DNA from: Myxococcales bacterium
GTDB lineage: Bacteria > Myxococcota_A > Polyangia > Polyangiales > Polyangiaceae
Length of the DNA stretch: 64,000 nucleotides
Direction of reading: 5' to 3'
Assembly: GCA_016794345.1 (NCBI GenBank)
Contig: JAEUKE010000127.1
Coordinates: 61,933 to 125,932 of the forward strand
Below, in pieces: positions 8,765 to 17,084 of this stretch. The first letter of the stretch is position 1, and each line of letters starts with the position of its first letter. The position numbers and the translations under genes are program-made. Under the pieces are notes generated by a model. It did not search any database, was not told the origin of the DNA, and saw only the letters and a program-made list of their open reading frames with translations.

Positions 8765-10219
8765 TCAGCGTGGCTCTTCTGCCGGCGGCTGATCGGGCTG
8801 GATGTCGACCACCTCGGGCTGCGGGATCTGCTGATCGGGGGGCGGCGCGGCGGGCTCGGCGGCCGGCTCCGCGGGGGGCGGCGCCGGCGTGGGCAGCGGC
8901 AGGTCGGGCAACGGCTCGCGCTCGCGCGGCTCCGGGACGTCCACCGGCTGCGCCGTGTTCCGCGGCGTCGCAGGCCTGGGAGGAGGCGTGGACCGCTTCG
9001 GCGCGGGCTTGGACGCGGTGGCGAGCTCGTCGTCGTCTTCGTCTTCCTTGCCCGCCGTCTTCTTCGTGTCGGACGCCTTCGTGCTGCTGCCCTTGGGACC
9101 GTCCTTCGCGGTCGGGTCGTAGCGCAGGCGACCGAGCTTGCCGTGCACGTGGAAGCCCCACATGCCGTCTGGCCGCTTCGCGCGCTTGAGCTTCCGGTCC
9201 TGGCTGATGAGCGCCGGGAAGGGCGGATCGTCGACGAAGAGCGCCTTCGTCTTGTCGTTCGTGTTCTTGTACTCGTCGGAGAAGCCGAAGCGGACCCACA
9301 GGTCGGCGACGGAGGCGTCCCACGGCTCGCGGAGCTTGATGGTTCCTTCTCCCAGGATCTCCAGGTCGCGCCCCGTCGCGCCGAACTTCTCGATCTTGAG
9401 CACGCCCGCGTCGGCTTTGCCCTCGATCTCGAAGGTGCCGAGCGCGGCGGGCGGGAGCGGCATCAGGTTGCGGAACTTCGCCTTGCCGTCGCCCATCACC
9501 ATGTCCGTCACCGCGAGGGTGAACGTCCCCGCGGCCTTGCTCCACTTGCCTTGCGAGGCGAGCTCGAGCTTGCCGCTGGCGATGCCCTTGAGCGGCACGC
9601 TCGCCAGGTTCGCGAGCGGGGCGATCTGCGATAGGTCGATGTTCTCGAGCTCCACCGAGAGCTCCCCGCCGCCGACCGGCACCGTGCCGTGCACGCTGCC
9701 GCCGAAGACGTCCGCGCCGAACTCGAGCCGCACCCGGCCGATGAGGAGCGGCAAGAGCTTCACGCGCGCGTGCGCGTGCTCGACCAGGATGATCGACTCG
9801 CGCGGCTTCTTGACCTTGTCTTTGCCGTCCTCTGCGTCCTTCTCGTCGGCGGCGTCGGCTGCGGGAGTCGCGCTCGAGGCCGGGGCGGTCGCGCCCGCGA
9901 CCTTCGCGAGCGTGCCCTTCGCGCTGGGCGCGGCGGACTTCTTGGAGGTCGACGTCGCCGGCTCGTCCTCGGCGTCGGGGGGGATGACGATCTTGGTGCC
10001 GGAGAGCTCGACCCCGCTGAGCCAGTAGCCATCGAGGCTCGTGATCTCGAGGCGCCACGCCTCCGCTCCCTTCGACGCCTGCGTGCGCGCGAACTCGGCC
10101 TGGAGGCGGTCCTTCACCTTGTCCCAGGGGAAGCTCAGGTACACGCCCGCCACGAGGCAGAACAGGTAGAAGAGCGGATAGAGGAAATACTTGGCGATGC
10201 TCAAGAGGCGGGCTCTCAC
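8765..10219 (-). CDS. gspN: type II secretion system protein GspN
   Basis: A 484-residue inner-membrane protein with one N-terminal membrane segment (about 8-28, YFLYPLFYLFCLVAGVYL) and a periplasmic AsmA/GspN-type beta domain with WRLEITSLDGYWLSG and repeated hydrophobic strands. An insertion rich in Ala/Lys lies at about 85-130, and the last 120 residues are low-complexity Pro/Glu/Lys. GspN is an accessory type II secretion component found in several proteobacterial and myxobacterial systems. It is the last gene of the operon; its start overlaps the gspM stop (ATGA at 10216-10219). Confidence 0.85.
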   Translation of the reverse strand: MRARLLSIAKYFLYPLFYLFCLVAGVYLSFPWDKVKDRLQAEFARTQASKGAEAWRLEITSLDGYWLSGVELSGTKIVIPPDAEDEPATSTSKKSAAPSAKGTLAKVAGATAPASSATPAADAADEKDAEDGKDKVKKPRESIILVEHAHARVKLLPLLIGRVRLEFGADVFGGSVHGTVPVGGGELSVELENIDLSQIAPLANLASVPLKGIASGKLELASQGKWSKAAGTFTLAVTDMVMGDGKAKFRNLMPLPPAALGTFEIEGKADAGVLKIEKFGATGRDLEILGEGTIKLREPWDASVADLWVRFGFSDEYKNTNDKTKALFVDDPPFPALISQDRKLKRAKRPDGMWGFHVHGKLGRLRYDPTAKDGPKGSSTKASDTKKTAGKEDEDDDELATASKPAPKRSTPPPRPATPRNTAQPVDVPEPREREPLPDLPLPTPAPPPAEPAAEPAAPPPDQQIPQPEVVDIQPDQPPAEEPR

Positions 10220-10806
10220 GGTTCCTCCTCGGCGCCCTCGGCGTCGGCCGCCTCCGGCTGCTCTTTCTTCGCCTCGCCCTTCCGCTCGAAGGCGGAGACG
10301 TGCATCTCGACGTCGTAGCTGTCGGGCTCGCCGGCGCGCGGCGTGAGCTTGAGCTTGGTGATCGAGACGGGGAAGCCGCTCTTCTCGATCTTCTCCAGCG
10401 TCTTCGCGAAGCCGGCGAGGCCGACCTTCTTCATGCGCACGCTGAGCACGTGCTCGACGTACTTCTTTCCGTGGGGGACGTCGGGCTTGGCGCTCGACTC
10501 GGCGATCTCCACCCCGTTCGCCTTCGCCGCGTCTTCGACGAAGGTGGCGAGCGGCGGCATCTTCTTGGCGTAGCGGGCGAGGAGCGCCTCGCGGGCGCTC
10601 TTGCGCTTCGCGATCTTGTCGCGCGACTCGGTCACTCGCTCGAGAAAGTCGCGGATCTCCTGGTTCTGATCGCGCGAGGAGCTCACCGTCTGGTGGAGGT
10701 AGATCGGCACGAACAGGAAGATGGCGGCGGCCGTCGTGCCCGCGAACCCGAGGAGGAGCGTCCGCTCGCGCGGCTCGAGCTTCGCGATTCGTTCTGCGAG
10801 GCTCAT
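10216..10806 (-). CDS. gspM: type II secretion system protein GspM
   Basis: A 196-residue bitopic inner-membrane protein: short cytoplasmic start (LAERIAKLEPRERTLLLG), one membrane segment at about 18-38, and a periplasmic ferredoxin-like domain. GspM works with GspL to hold the secretion ATPase at the inner membrane. It begins one base after the gspL stop and overlaps gspN, consistent with one transcript. Confidence 0.87.
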   Translation of the reverse strand: MSLAERIAKLEPRERTLLLGFAGTTAAAIFLFVPIYLHQTVSSSRDQNQEIRDFLERVTESRDKIAKRKSAREALLARYAKKMPPLATFVEDAAKANGVEIAESSAKPDVPHGKKYVEHVLSVRMKKVGLAGFAKTLEKIEKSGFPVSITKLKLTPRAGEPDSYDVEMHVSAFERKGEAKKEQPEAADAEGAEEEP

Positions 10807-10807
10807 G

Positions 10808-12313
10808 TCACTCCTCCTCCTTCTTGGCGGACGCGGCGCCGGCCGCGGCCGTCGTCTTCTTCTTCGCGTCTTTCTTGTCCTCGCAGCGGAGGTCCATCTC
10901 CATGATGTACTTCTGCTTCTCCGCGTTGTGCTGGACGACCTTCTGGATCTTCACGTCGCGGAGACAGGTGTTCTCGCGCATCGCGGCGGCGATCCGATCG
11001 GCCGCCTTCTGCGCGTCGGTGCCGGTCGGGACGAGCCCCTGGATGACCGCGTGACCTCGCGCGATGTCGAGGTCCGCCACGTCGTGCACGACGTCCTGCG
11101 GGACCGCCTTCGAGAGCTGCACCATGACGTCGAACGAGTCGACGCCCGGGGCGGGGTCGTCCTCGCCGGCGGGGCCCTTCTCGAGGAGCTCGTTCGCGCG
11201 GGCCACGTCCAGCGTCTCTTCTCCGAGCACCTCGCGGCTTGTCGTCTTCAGCTGCTCGTCCAGGATGGCGCGCTCGGAGGAGAGCGCGCGCAGCTCCGCC
11301 ACGACGTTGAAGCCGAACGAGACGAGGATGACGGCGCCGAGGCCGGAGAGGAGCGGCAGCTTCTCGCGGAGGAACGCGAAGCTCTGCGCCGCCTCGAGCG
11401 GACCCTGCCGCAGGTTGAGCGAGCGGGATCGGCCGGAGAGCGACAAGGCGAGCGCGACGGCGCGCGCGTAGAGCGGGAGCGCGTCGATCTGGGCTTCGGT
11501 CGCGCCGTCGAGGCGGGCGGCCGGGAGGCGGGCGACGGGGACACCGAGCGTGGCGGTGAGGTAGGCCTCCGCGCCTTGCACGGAGACGCCGCTCCCGACC
11601 AGGAAAAGCGAGGTGATCGGCTGGCCGCCCGTGGCGCGCCAGGCCGCAAACGACTGCTTGAGCTCGCGCCCGATCGCCGGGGCGTTGCCGGGCAGGCCGT
11701 CGGTCCCGCGGGACACCGTGCGGACGAAGGCCGGCTGGCCGCCGTCGAGCACCACGAGCTCGCTCCGCGCTTCGCCGAGATCCAGGACGGCGACCGGCGC
11801 GGGGCCCTCGGGGCCGACCGGCGGCGACAGCTCCGGGACGACGGGGACGAGGTTGGCCAGCGTGAGCGAGCCCGTGTCGACCGAGTCCGGCTCGCGCCCG
11901 ATGCCGTCGCGCACGACGTCGATGTAACGCTGCACGTCGTCGACCCGCGCGATGGCCGCGAAGACGAGCAACATCTGCGGGTCCGGGGAGCGGAGCGGGC
12001 GCTTGTCGAAGACGGCGCCCTCCATCTCGAAGGGGATCGAGCCTTCGAGCTCGAGCGTGAGGACGTTCTCGAGCTCCTTCTGCGCGGCGGCGGGGAGCTC
12101 GACGCGGCGGCAGTAGCAGCGGTCCCCGGGCAAGGAGACGGCGAGCGCGTCGGGCCGCGTGCCCTTCATCGCCTCAGCCACGGCCGCGGACGGGCCACCT
12201 TCGCCGATGGGGGCTTCGGTGAGCGATTCGAGGAACACCTTGCGGTACGCCGTGCGGACGACCGCGACGCGTACGAGCCGAGGACCAATGTCGATGCCTG
12301 CGAGGCGAGCCAT
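10808..12313 (-). CDS. gspL: type II secretion system protein GspL
   Basis: A 501-residue protein with an actin-like PilM-type cytoplasmic domain (MARLAGIDIGPRLVRVAVV start, then about 1-310), one membrane segment at about 320-345 and a periplasmic PilN-like domain. GspL links the cytoplasmic ATPase GspE to the inner-membrane platform. The start ATG has a good ribosome site (GAGGGGAAC). Unlike most junctions in this operon, the gap to gspK is 143 bases and holds two strong hairpins, so this gene may be set apart in expression. Confidence 0.9.
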   Translation of the reverse strand: MARLAGIDIGPRLVRVAVVRTAYRKVFLESLTEAPIGEGGPSAAVAEAMKGTRPDALAVSLPGDRCYCRRVELPAAAQKELENVLTLELEGSIPFEMEGAVFDKRPLRSPDPQMLLVFAAIARVDDVQRYIDVVRDGIGREPDSVDTGSLTLANLVPVVPELSPPVGPEGPAPVAVLDLGEARSELVVLDGGQPAFVRTVSRGTDGLPGNAPAIGRELKQSFAAWRATGGQPITSLFLVGSGVSVQGAEAYLTATLGVPVARLPAARLDGATEAQIDALPLYARAVALALSLSGRSRSLNLRQGPLEAAQSFAFLREKLPLLSGLGAVILVSFGFNVVAELRALSSERAILDEQLKTTSREVLGEETLDVARANELLEKGPAGEDDPAPGVDSFDVMVQLSKAVPQDVVHDVADLDIARGHAVIQGLVPTGTDAQKAADRIAAAMRENTCLRDVKIQKVVQHNAEKQKYIMEMDLRCEDKKDAKKKTTAAAGAASAKKEEE

Positions 12314-12334
12314 CAGTTCCCCTCGTCCGAAGCT

Positions 12335-12399
12335 CGGCCCGCTCTTCGGGCCGGTCCGCGCTGATGCGCGAAGGTAAAGACCGGCCCGAACGCGGGCCG
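12335..12399 (-). promoter_or_regulatory. twin hairpins with identical arms before gspL
   Basis: Two inverted repeats share the same 7-base arms: CGGCCCG-AACG-CGGGCCG at 12382-12399 and CGGCCCG-CTCTT-CGGGCCG at 12335-12353. They lie in the gspK-gspL gap, the second ending 22 bases before the gspL start. The arms of one can also pair with those of the other, allowing alternative folds. No T-run follows, so they look more like an RNA processing or translation-control element than a simple terminator. Confidence 0.55.
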
Positions 12400-12456
12400 A
12401 ACGGGGTGCTTTTGACTCGGGAGCATGTTCTCTGTCGGTGGTGCGGCGTTCCGCCC

Positions 12457-13890
12457 TTACTCGATCCGGTGGTAGATGATGACACCCAGCGGATCGCTCG
12501 CCAGCGCGGCTGCGATCTGCTCGGGGGTGAGGGGTTCGTTCGAAGGCGCCGCGGACGCCGTCGCGTCCGGGTTCTTGTTCTTCGTCTCTTCGGTGTCCTC
12601 CGCGGCGCTGGCGCCGAGCTCGTTGGCTGAGCGGAAGTCGACGACGTCGTGCAGGCGCACGCGCGTCTCGCGGTGCCTGCCCGGGACCACGCCGTCGACG
12701 TAGATGCTGAAGACCCGGCTCTCGGTCTGGACGGCCTTCTCGACCAGCTTCGGGTCCTTGAAGGTGATGGGCTCGAGGCCGAGCGCCGCGAACAGCGCGC
12801 CGATGCCCTTGCCCTTGCCCTGCAGCGCGCGGACGAAGCCTCGCGGGCTCTTGAAGACGGGCATGCCCTGGGTGACCTCGCGGGCGAGCGTCACGGCCAT
12901 GAGGAAGAGCGACATCTGCTCGGGGTCGATGCAGAGCGGCGCCTCCGGCGCGCCCGCGCAGGCTAGCGCGAGCAGCGTCTGCGCGTTCGCCGTGTTGACG
13001 TTCACCTTGCCCTGACCCCAGACCGTGAGGACACGACTGTCAGGATCGGCCGGATTCGGGTCGACGAACGTCGCCCAGAAGTCGTCGCTGATCCCGCGCA
13101 CGAGCCGCACCTCGTCCATCGAGTCGAACGGCGCGTTCTTGCGCAGGTAGGGCAGGCCCACCGTCTGGTAGTAGTTGTCCTCAGGGCCCTGTGACGCGCT
13201 CGCGGCGTCCGCCAGCGGATCACACGGGTAGGCGTTTTCGTCCTCGTCCGTCCAGTCCACCAGGGCGCCGCAGATGGTCGGCTGGTTGGAGTATTGCCCG
13301 TCGCTGTCGGCGTTCTCGAACAGCGGGGCGTATTGCGGCGACGACAGAAGGCCGAGCACGGCCGCGCCGACCTGACGCTGGCTGAACGGGTCGCCGCGTG
13401 AGCCGGAGTTGACGTTGATCTTCGCGTCCTCGTCGATGATGCGGATATCGAAGCAGCCCTCGGTGGAGCCGAGGTTCTTGCCGCTGTCGGGGCTCGCCTG
13501 CGTGACGCGCGCGAACTCCGCCTGGCTCTCCGGGCAGTTGAACGGGCCGAGCACCAGGCTCGTGAACTTCCACACCGGGATCTGCGGCGGCGCGCCCTTC
13601 TGGCCCATCGCCGCCCAGAGCGGCGCGAAGGTCTGCCGGATCGGCTGCTCGGTCGCGATGAGCATGCGCGAGAGGTTCACGCCGCTCCGGGCGTGGTACT
13701 CGGCCTTGAGCGCGTCGCGTTCGGCGAGCGCGGCCGACAGGGTGGACGACGACTGCTCCTGCAGCTCGACCACGAGGACCGTCAGCACGGCGAGCGAGCC
13801 CAGCACCATGAGGAGCGCGACGCCGCGGCGCTTGCGGCGCGCGACCGCCATTCGGCTCTTCACCCTCGCGAGCGGTGTGTCGGCCTTCAT
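12457..13890 (-). CDS. gspK: type II secretion minor pseudopilin GspK
   Basis: A 477-residue minor pseudopilin. The prepilin-type start RKRRG^VALLMVL (cleavage after Gly23) lacks Glu at mature position 5, as is usual for GspK, the tip subunit of the pseudopilus. A large globular insertion follows, with CG-DWTDEDENAYPCD and a helix-hairpin-helix-like GQGKVNVNTANAQTLLAL segment that is a GspK signature. ATG 13890 overlaps the gspJ stop (ATGA). The acidic C-terminal tail (about 430-477) is low complexity. Confidence 0.92.
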   Translation of the reverse strand: MKADTPLARVKSRMAVARRKRRGVALLMVLGSLAVLTVLVVELQEQSSSTLSAALAERDALKAEYHARSGVNLSRMLIATEQPIRQTFAPLWAAMGQKGAPPQIPVWKFTSLVLGPFNCPESQAEFARVTQASPDSGKNLGSTEGCFDIRIIDEDAKINVNSGSRGDPFSQRQVGAAVLGLLSSPQYAPLFENADSDGQYSNQPTICGALVDWTDEDENAYPCDPLADAASASQGPEDNYYQTVGLPYLRKNAPFDSMDEVRLVRGISDDFWATFVDPNPADPDSRVLTVWGQGKVNVNTANAQTLLALACAGAPEAPLCIDPEQMSLFLMAVTLAREVTQGMPVFKSPRGFVRALQGKGKGIGALFAALGLEPITFKDPKLVEKAVQTESRVFSIYVDGVVPGRHRETRVRLHDVVDFRSANELGASAAEDTEETKNKNPDATASAAPSNEPLTPEQIAAALASDPLGVIIYHRIE

Positions 13891-14579
13891 AGCGGCAACC
13901 CGAAGGCGAGGGGGGCCCGGAGCGTGATGGGCACCTTGGTCAAGAACCGCAGGGGCTCGCCGTTGCCCGCACGGTTGAGGAGGAGCTCGATGCGGACATG
14001 GCTCGGCAGACGCTCCATCTGCCCGAGGCCCTTCGAGTCCCAGTTGTCGGTCCACTCGTGGGAGAGCGGATCGAGGAACTGGAAGTCGAGCATCTGGGCG
14101 TCGTAGGCGAGGACCAGCACGCTGCCGCCCTTGTCGGGGTTCATGTCGATGAACGCCGACTCGCGCCGCGCGAGATCGTTGTTGCCCGTCGAAGGATCGG
14201 GCGAGAGAAAATACGAGACCTCGTTCTGGTCGGACTCGTGCGCCCCGAAGCCGAGGCGGCGGTGCGAAAACGAGGTGAAGTCGAGCCGATCGAACCGGCC
14301 GCCGTCCTTGCCGGTGAAGACGGTCTGGCTCACCTGGATGCCCTGCTGCTGGAGCGGCCGGTGCAGCGAGAGGAAGGCGCTCTGGATCTCGCGTGACATG
14401 CGGGCGAGCGCCGAGCGGCCCTGATGGAACCGCTCGCTCGACGAATCGAGCGAGCGCCGAGCGCGCGACATCCCGTCGAGCGCGCCGTACACGAGCGACG
14501 CGACCATCGCGAGGATCCCGATGGCGACGAGGATCTCGAGGAGCGTCACGCCCCGACGGAGGGATGACCGCGCCGTCAT
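13887..14579 (-). CDS. gspJ: type II secretion minor pseudopilin GspJ
   Basis: A 230-residue minor pseudopilin with prepilin cleavage site SSLRRG^VTLLEILVAI (after Gly10, Glu at +5) and the GspJ feature of a long N-terminal helix followed by SREIQSAFL. With GspI and GspK it forms the tip complex that starts pseudopilus assembly. It overlaps both neighbours by four bases. Confidence 0.92.
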   Translation of the reverse strand: MTARSSLRRGVTLLEILVAIGILAMVASLVYGALDGMSRARRSLDSSSERFHQGRSALARMSREIQSAFLSLHRPLQQQGIQVSQTVFTGKDGGRFDRLDFTSFSHRRLGFGAHESDQNEVSYFLSPDPSTGNNDLARRESAFIDMNPDKGGSVLVLAYDAQMLDFQFLDPLSHEWTDNWDSKGLGQMERLPSHVRIELLLNRAGNGEPLRFLTKVPITLRAPLAFGLPL

Positions 14580-15358
14580 CGTGTCCCGTCCTTTTTGGGG
14601 GGCTCGTTCTTCTTGTTGTCGGGCGGGGTGCTCTCGTCCTCCTCCTCACCCTCGGGCAAGAGCCCGCCGATGTTGACCAGGCCGGCCTCCTTCGAGTTCA
14701 CGATCCACTGCGTGATCTCGATGGAGTGCTCGCGCGAGCCCTCCCTCCAGGTCACCGTGACCGTCGCGCGCCGCGCGCCCGCCTCGAACAGGGTCTTGAG
14801 ATCCGGGTAGACGACGCTCATCACCATCGAGGAGAGGCCCTCGAGCATGCTGTCCGCCCCGCCGGCGAACTGATCGGCCACGTCCCCGATGTCGCCCGAC
14901 TTGGGGATGTCCCTCGAGCCCGCGCTGAGGAAGCCGAGGCCGCCCGGCGCCGCGCCGCCGCCGAGCCCGGGGATGAAGCTGGGGCCGCCCTTGCCGCTGA
15001 GGCTCAGCTCGGAGTCGAGGTCGAGCTGCCCGAAGTTCGCCTCGGGGAACTCGGGCCGATCGATCCGCCAGGCGCATGTCATGCGGGCGTTGTCGTCCCC
15101 GCAGCAGGGGCCCTGCTCCGCGACGTCCGTCAGCTGGAAGCCGTCCTTCTCGAGGTCGGCCTCGATCTCGCTCATCTTGCAGCGGACGAGGCCGGTCGCC
15201 TCGCTCACGTTCCGCGCGTGACCAACGCTGGCGAACGAGCCCGCCTGGGCCGCGAAGATGGCGGTGAGGCCGAGGCCGAGGATGGCGACGGACACCATGA
15301 CCTCGAGCAGGGTGAAGCCGCTCCGGAAGAGGATCGCGGCGCGAGGGTGCCGCCTCAT
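14576..15358 (-). CDS. gspI: type II secretion minor pseudopilin GspI, extended
   Basis: A 260-residue pseudopilin with leader MRRHPRAAILFRSG^FTLLEVMVSVAI (cleavage after Gly14, Glu19). GspI proteins are usually about 120-130 residues; this one is roughly twice that, with a Gly-rich insertion near 90-135 and a charged tail of Glu/Lys/Pro. ATG 15358 overlaps the gspH stop, and a longer open frame upstream of it is not needed. The core strand region ATVTVTWREGSREHSIEITQ near 200 matches the family's end. Confidence 0.88.
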   Translation of the reverse strand: MRRHPRAAILFRSGFTLLEVMVSVAILGLGLTAIFAAQAGSFASVGHARNVSEATGLVRCKMSEIEADLEKDGFQLTDVAEQGPCCGDDNARMTCAWRIDRPEFPEANFGQLDLDSELSLSGKGGPSFIPGLGGGAAPGGLGFLSAGSRDIPKSGDIGDVADQFAGGADSMLEGLSSMVMSVVYPDLKTLFEAGARRATVTVTWREGSREHSIEITQWIVNSKEAGLVNIGGLLPEGEEEDESTPPDNKKNEPPKKDGTR

Positions 15359-16152
15359 CCGCCCACGTCCTCTCGCTCGGAGGCCTCTTGCTCGTCGCGC
15401 GGCCGCGGCATCTCGATGCGGCCTTTGTGGATCTGCGCCTTGCCGGTGAGCGGCGCGACGAGCACGGTCATGTAGCTCGACGTGTCCGCCTCGTCCGCGT
15501 TCGAGACGCGGATCTGGATGGCGGCCGTCTCCGTCTGTCCTCCCGGGAAGAAATAGAGGTAGGCCCGTCCTTCGCCGATCGGCTGCTCCTGGTGATCGGT
15601 GTCGATCCGCCAGAACTGGATGCCGGCCGGCAGCTCCTTGCCCTCCGCCGGGAAGCCGAGCGCCTTGACCGTGGAGAAGCTCGCGCGCGGCGCGCGCGGC
15701 CCCTCCGCGATGCCGGCGGCGGCGATCGCCTGCTCCTCGATCTCGGTCGAGGCTTCGGCTCCGCCGGACTGATCGCGCCGGACGAGGTGCGTGCCCTCGG
15801 CCTCCTCGAGGAGGATCTTGCCCTCCTCGAAGTCGAAGACGAGGCGCGTGACCTTCGACGTCGCGGTCGCGTGTGCGTACGCGACGCGGACGGCGCCCGA
15901 AATCTGGGTGGACGCGCGCTTCAGGCGCGCGCTGGAGACGCCGCCGAAACCCATGACGCCGATGCCGGTCACCACCGCCGCGAGGGCGACGACGATCAGC
16001 ACTTCGACGAGCGTTACGCCGAGGCGGGCAGCCCGTCGCCTCGCTCCGGCGCCCTCCCCGTGGATTCCTCCCCCCGTCGGCGAAACGCCGACACCCCCCT
16101 CCACTTCGTGGAGGGGGGAAGGGGGGAAGGAAAGGGCGGGGACGAAGTCCAT
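15355..16152 (-). CDS. gspH: type II secretion minor pseudopilin GspH (start uncertain)
   Basis: A GspH-type pseudopilin with cleavage site ARLG^VTLVEVLIVV and a GspH periplasmic domain (about 70-250). From ATG 16152 the leader would be 45 residues, unusually long, and its DNA contains a strong palindromic hairpin (16094-16118). The only other in-frame start, a GTG at 16104, lies inside that hairpin. No Shine-Dalgarno sequence precedes ATG 16152. The repeat appears to have been inserted at the start of the gene or to have supplied its start. Confidence 0.85.
   Translation of the reverse strand: MDFVPALSFPPSPLHEVEGGVGVSPTGGGIHGEGAGARRRAARLGVTLVEVLIVVALAAVVTGIGVMGFGGVSSARLKRASTQISGAVRVAYAHATATSKVTRLVFDFEEGKILLEEAEGTHLVRRDQSGGAEASTEIEEQAIAAAGIAEGPRAPRASFSTVKALGFPAEGKELPAGIQFWRIDTDHQEQPIGEGRAYLYFFPGGQTETAAIQIRVSNADEADTSSYMTVLVAPLTGKAQIHKGRIEMPRPRDEQEASEREDVGG
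16094..16118. repeat. dispersed palindromic hairpin repeat, copy 1
   Basis: An 11-base-arm hairpin: CCCCCCTCCAC, loop TTC, GTGGAGGGGGG, flanked by more G/A runs. Its core (CCCTCCAC-TTC-GTGGAGGG) recurs at 38171-38189 in another intergenic region, so it looks like a small mobile or REP-like genome repeat. Here it overlaps the leader codons of gspH. Confidence 0.65.
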
Positions 16153-16167
16153 CAGCGGAGGTGAGCT

Positions 16168-16620
16168 CTACAGGTCGGCAACGCGCTTGATGTCGCTCGG
16201 CTTGAAGTCGTCGCGGATGTCGTCCGGCGTGCCTTCTTTGCCGTCGCGGCCGTTCGAGTAGACGCGGAGGTCGCCGCCCTCTTCGCAGACGATGCGGTAG
16301 GGCTGGCCAAACGGGTCGTCGGTCTTCTTCGCGTCGAGCTTCTTCGAGTCGACCAGGTCCTTCACCGTGGGGCACGCGCCGCCCTCGGCGTCGACGTTCA
16401 TCCACAGCTCGCCCGCCTGCTTCACCGCGTCCGCGCCGACCTTGGCCGCCTCGACCTTGGCCTTGCGGAACTGCGGGAACACCAGGAGCGTCGCGCCGCC
16501 GGCGATGACGGCCATGATGGCGACGACGATGAGCACCTCGACGAGCGTGACGCCTCGCCTGCGGCTCCGGATCTTCTTCAACACGTCATTCAGATTCACA
16601 GTGCTCATCACTCGCTCCAT
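16168..16620 (-). CDS. gspG: type II secretion major pseudopilin GspG
   Basis: A 150-residue major pseudopilin with the classical site RSRRRG^VTLVEVLIVVAI (after Gly23, Glu28) and a GspG-type C-terminus containing DDPFGQPYRIVCEEGGDLRV and GRDGKEGTPDDI, the region that binds calcium in the family. GspG polymerises into the piston-like pseudopilus. A second ATG four codons downstream (MSTVNLN) could also be the start. It is followed by gspH after 15 bases. Confidence 0.93.
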   Translation of the reverse strand: MERVMSTVNLNDVLKKIRSRRRGVTLVEVLIVVAIMAVIAGGATLLVFPQFRKAKVEAAKVGADAVKQAGELWMNVDAEGGACPTVKDLVDSKKLDAKKTDDPFGQPYRIVCEEGGDLRVYSNGRDGKEGTPDDIRDDFKPSDIKRVADL

Positions 16621-16665
16621 GCGATCGGTAACCAGGTGCGCGCCGGGAACATTCTCCCGGAAGGA

Positions 16666-17082
16666 TCATTCGATTCGGTCGAGGCCCCCGAAGACCCCGT
16701 CGGGGCCGTCGCTCATGAGATCATAGCTGGCGGGGTTCTCGAAGCCCGGGCAAAGCAGCCTCAGCGGGCGGCCCCACGCGTCGACCGGATCGAACGCGAT
16801 GTAGCCGGCGGGCTTGAGCTCGCTCAGGCTCGCCGGGCATTTGCCCTCGTGGTCCGCGCGGTACGCGTCCACGCCCTTGGCGACCACGCCGAGGGTGGCG
16901 CGCGTCGAGCGCACGCCGATGTTGTGACGCTCGCGCATGCCGAGCAAGACGAAGCCCAGCACGACCGCCCCGCCGATGGCGAGCGGCCTGGCTCGGCCGA
17001 GCCCGAGGCGCGCGACGATCGAGCCCGTCCGCTCCCAGGGGAAGAAGATCGTGCGGTCTCGCGGCTTCTTCGGTCTCGCCAT
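16666..17082 (-). CDS. GspG-like protein lacking a prepilin leader
   Basis: A 138-residue protein between gspF and gspG. Its second half matches a GspG periplasmic domain: KCPASLSELKPAGYIAFDPVDAWGRPLRLLCPG, then SYDLMSDGPDGVFGG (given in parts). It has one ordinary membrane segment at about 33-50 (PLAIGGAVVLGFVLLG) preceded by a basic tail, but no Gly^Phe/Val-Thr-Leu-x-Glu site. It therefore should not be cut by prepilin peptidase and would stay membrane-bound. ATG 17082 starts two bases before the end of the gspF gene context (gspF stop at 17085). A role as fixed partner of the pseudopilus is inference. Confidence 0.8.
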   Translation of the reverse strand: MARPKKPRDRTIFFPWERTGSIVARLGLGRARPLAIGGAVVLGFVLLGMRERHNIGVRSTRATLGVVAKGVDAYRADHEGKCPASLSELKPAGYIAFDPVDAWGRPLRLLCPGFENPASYDLMSDGPDGVFGGLDRIE

Positions 17083-17084
17083 GC

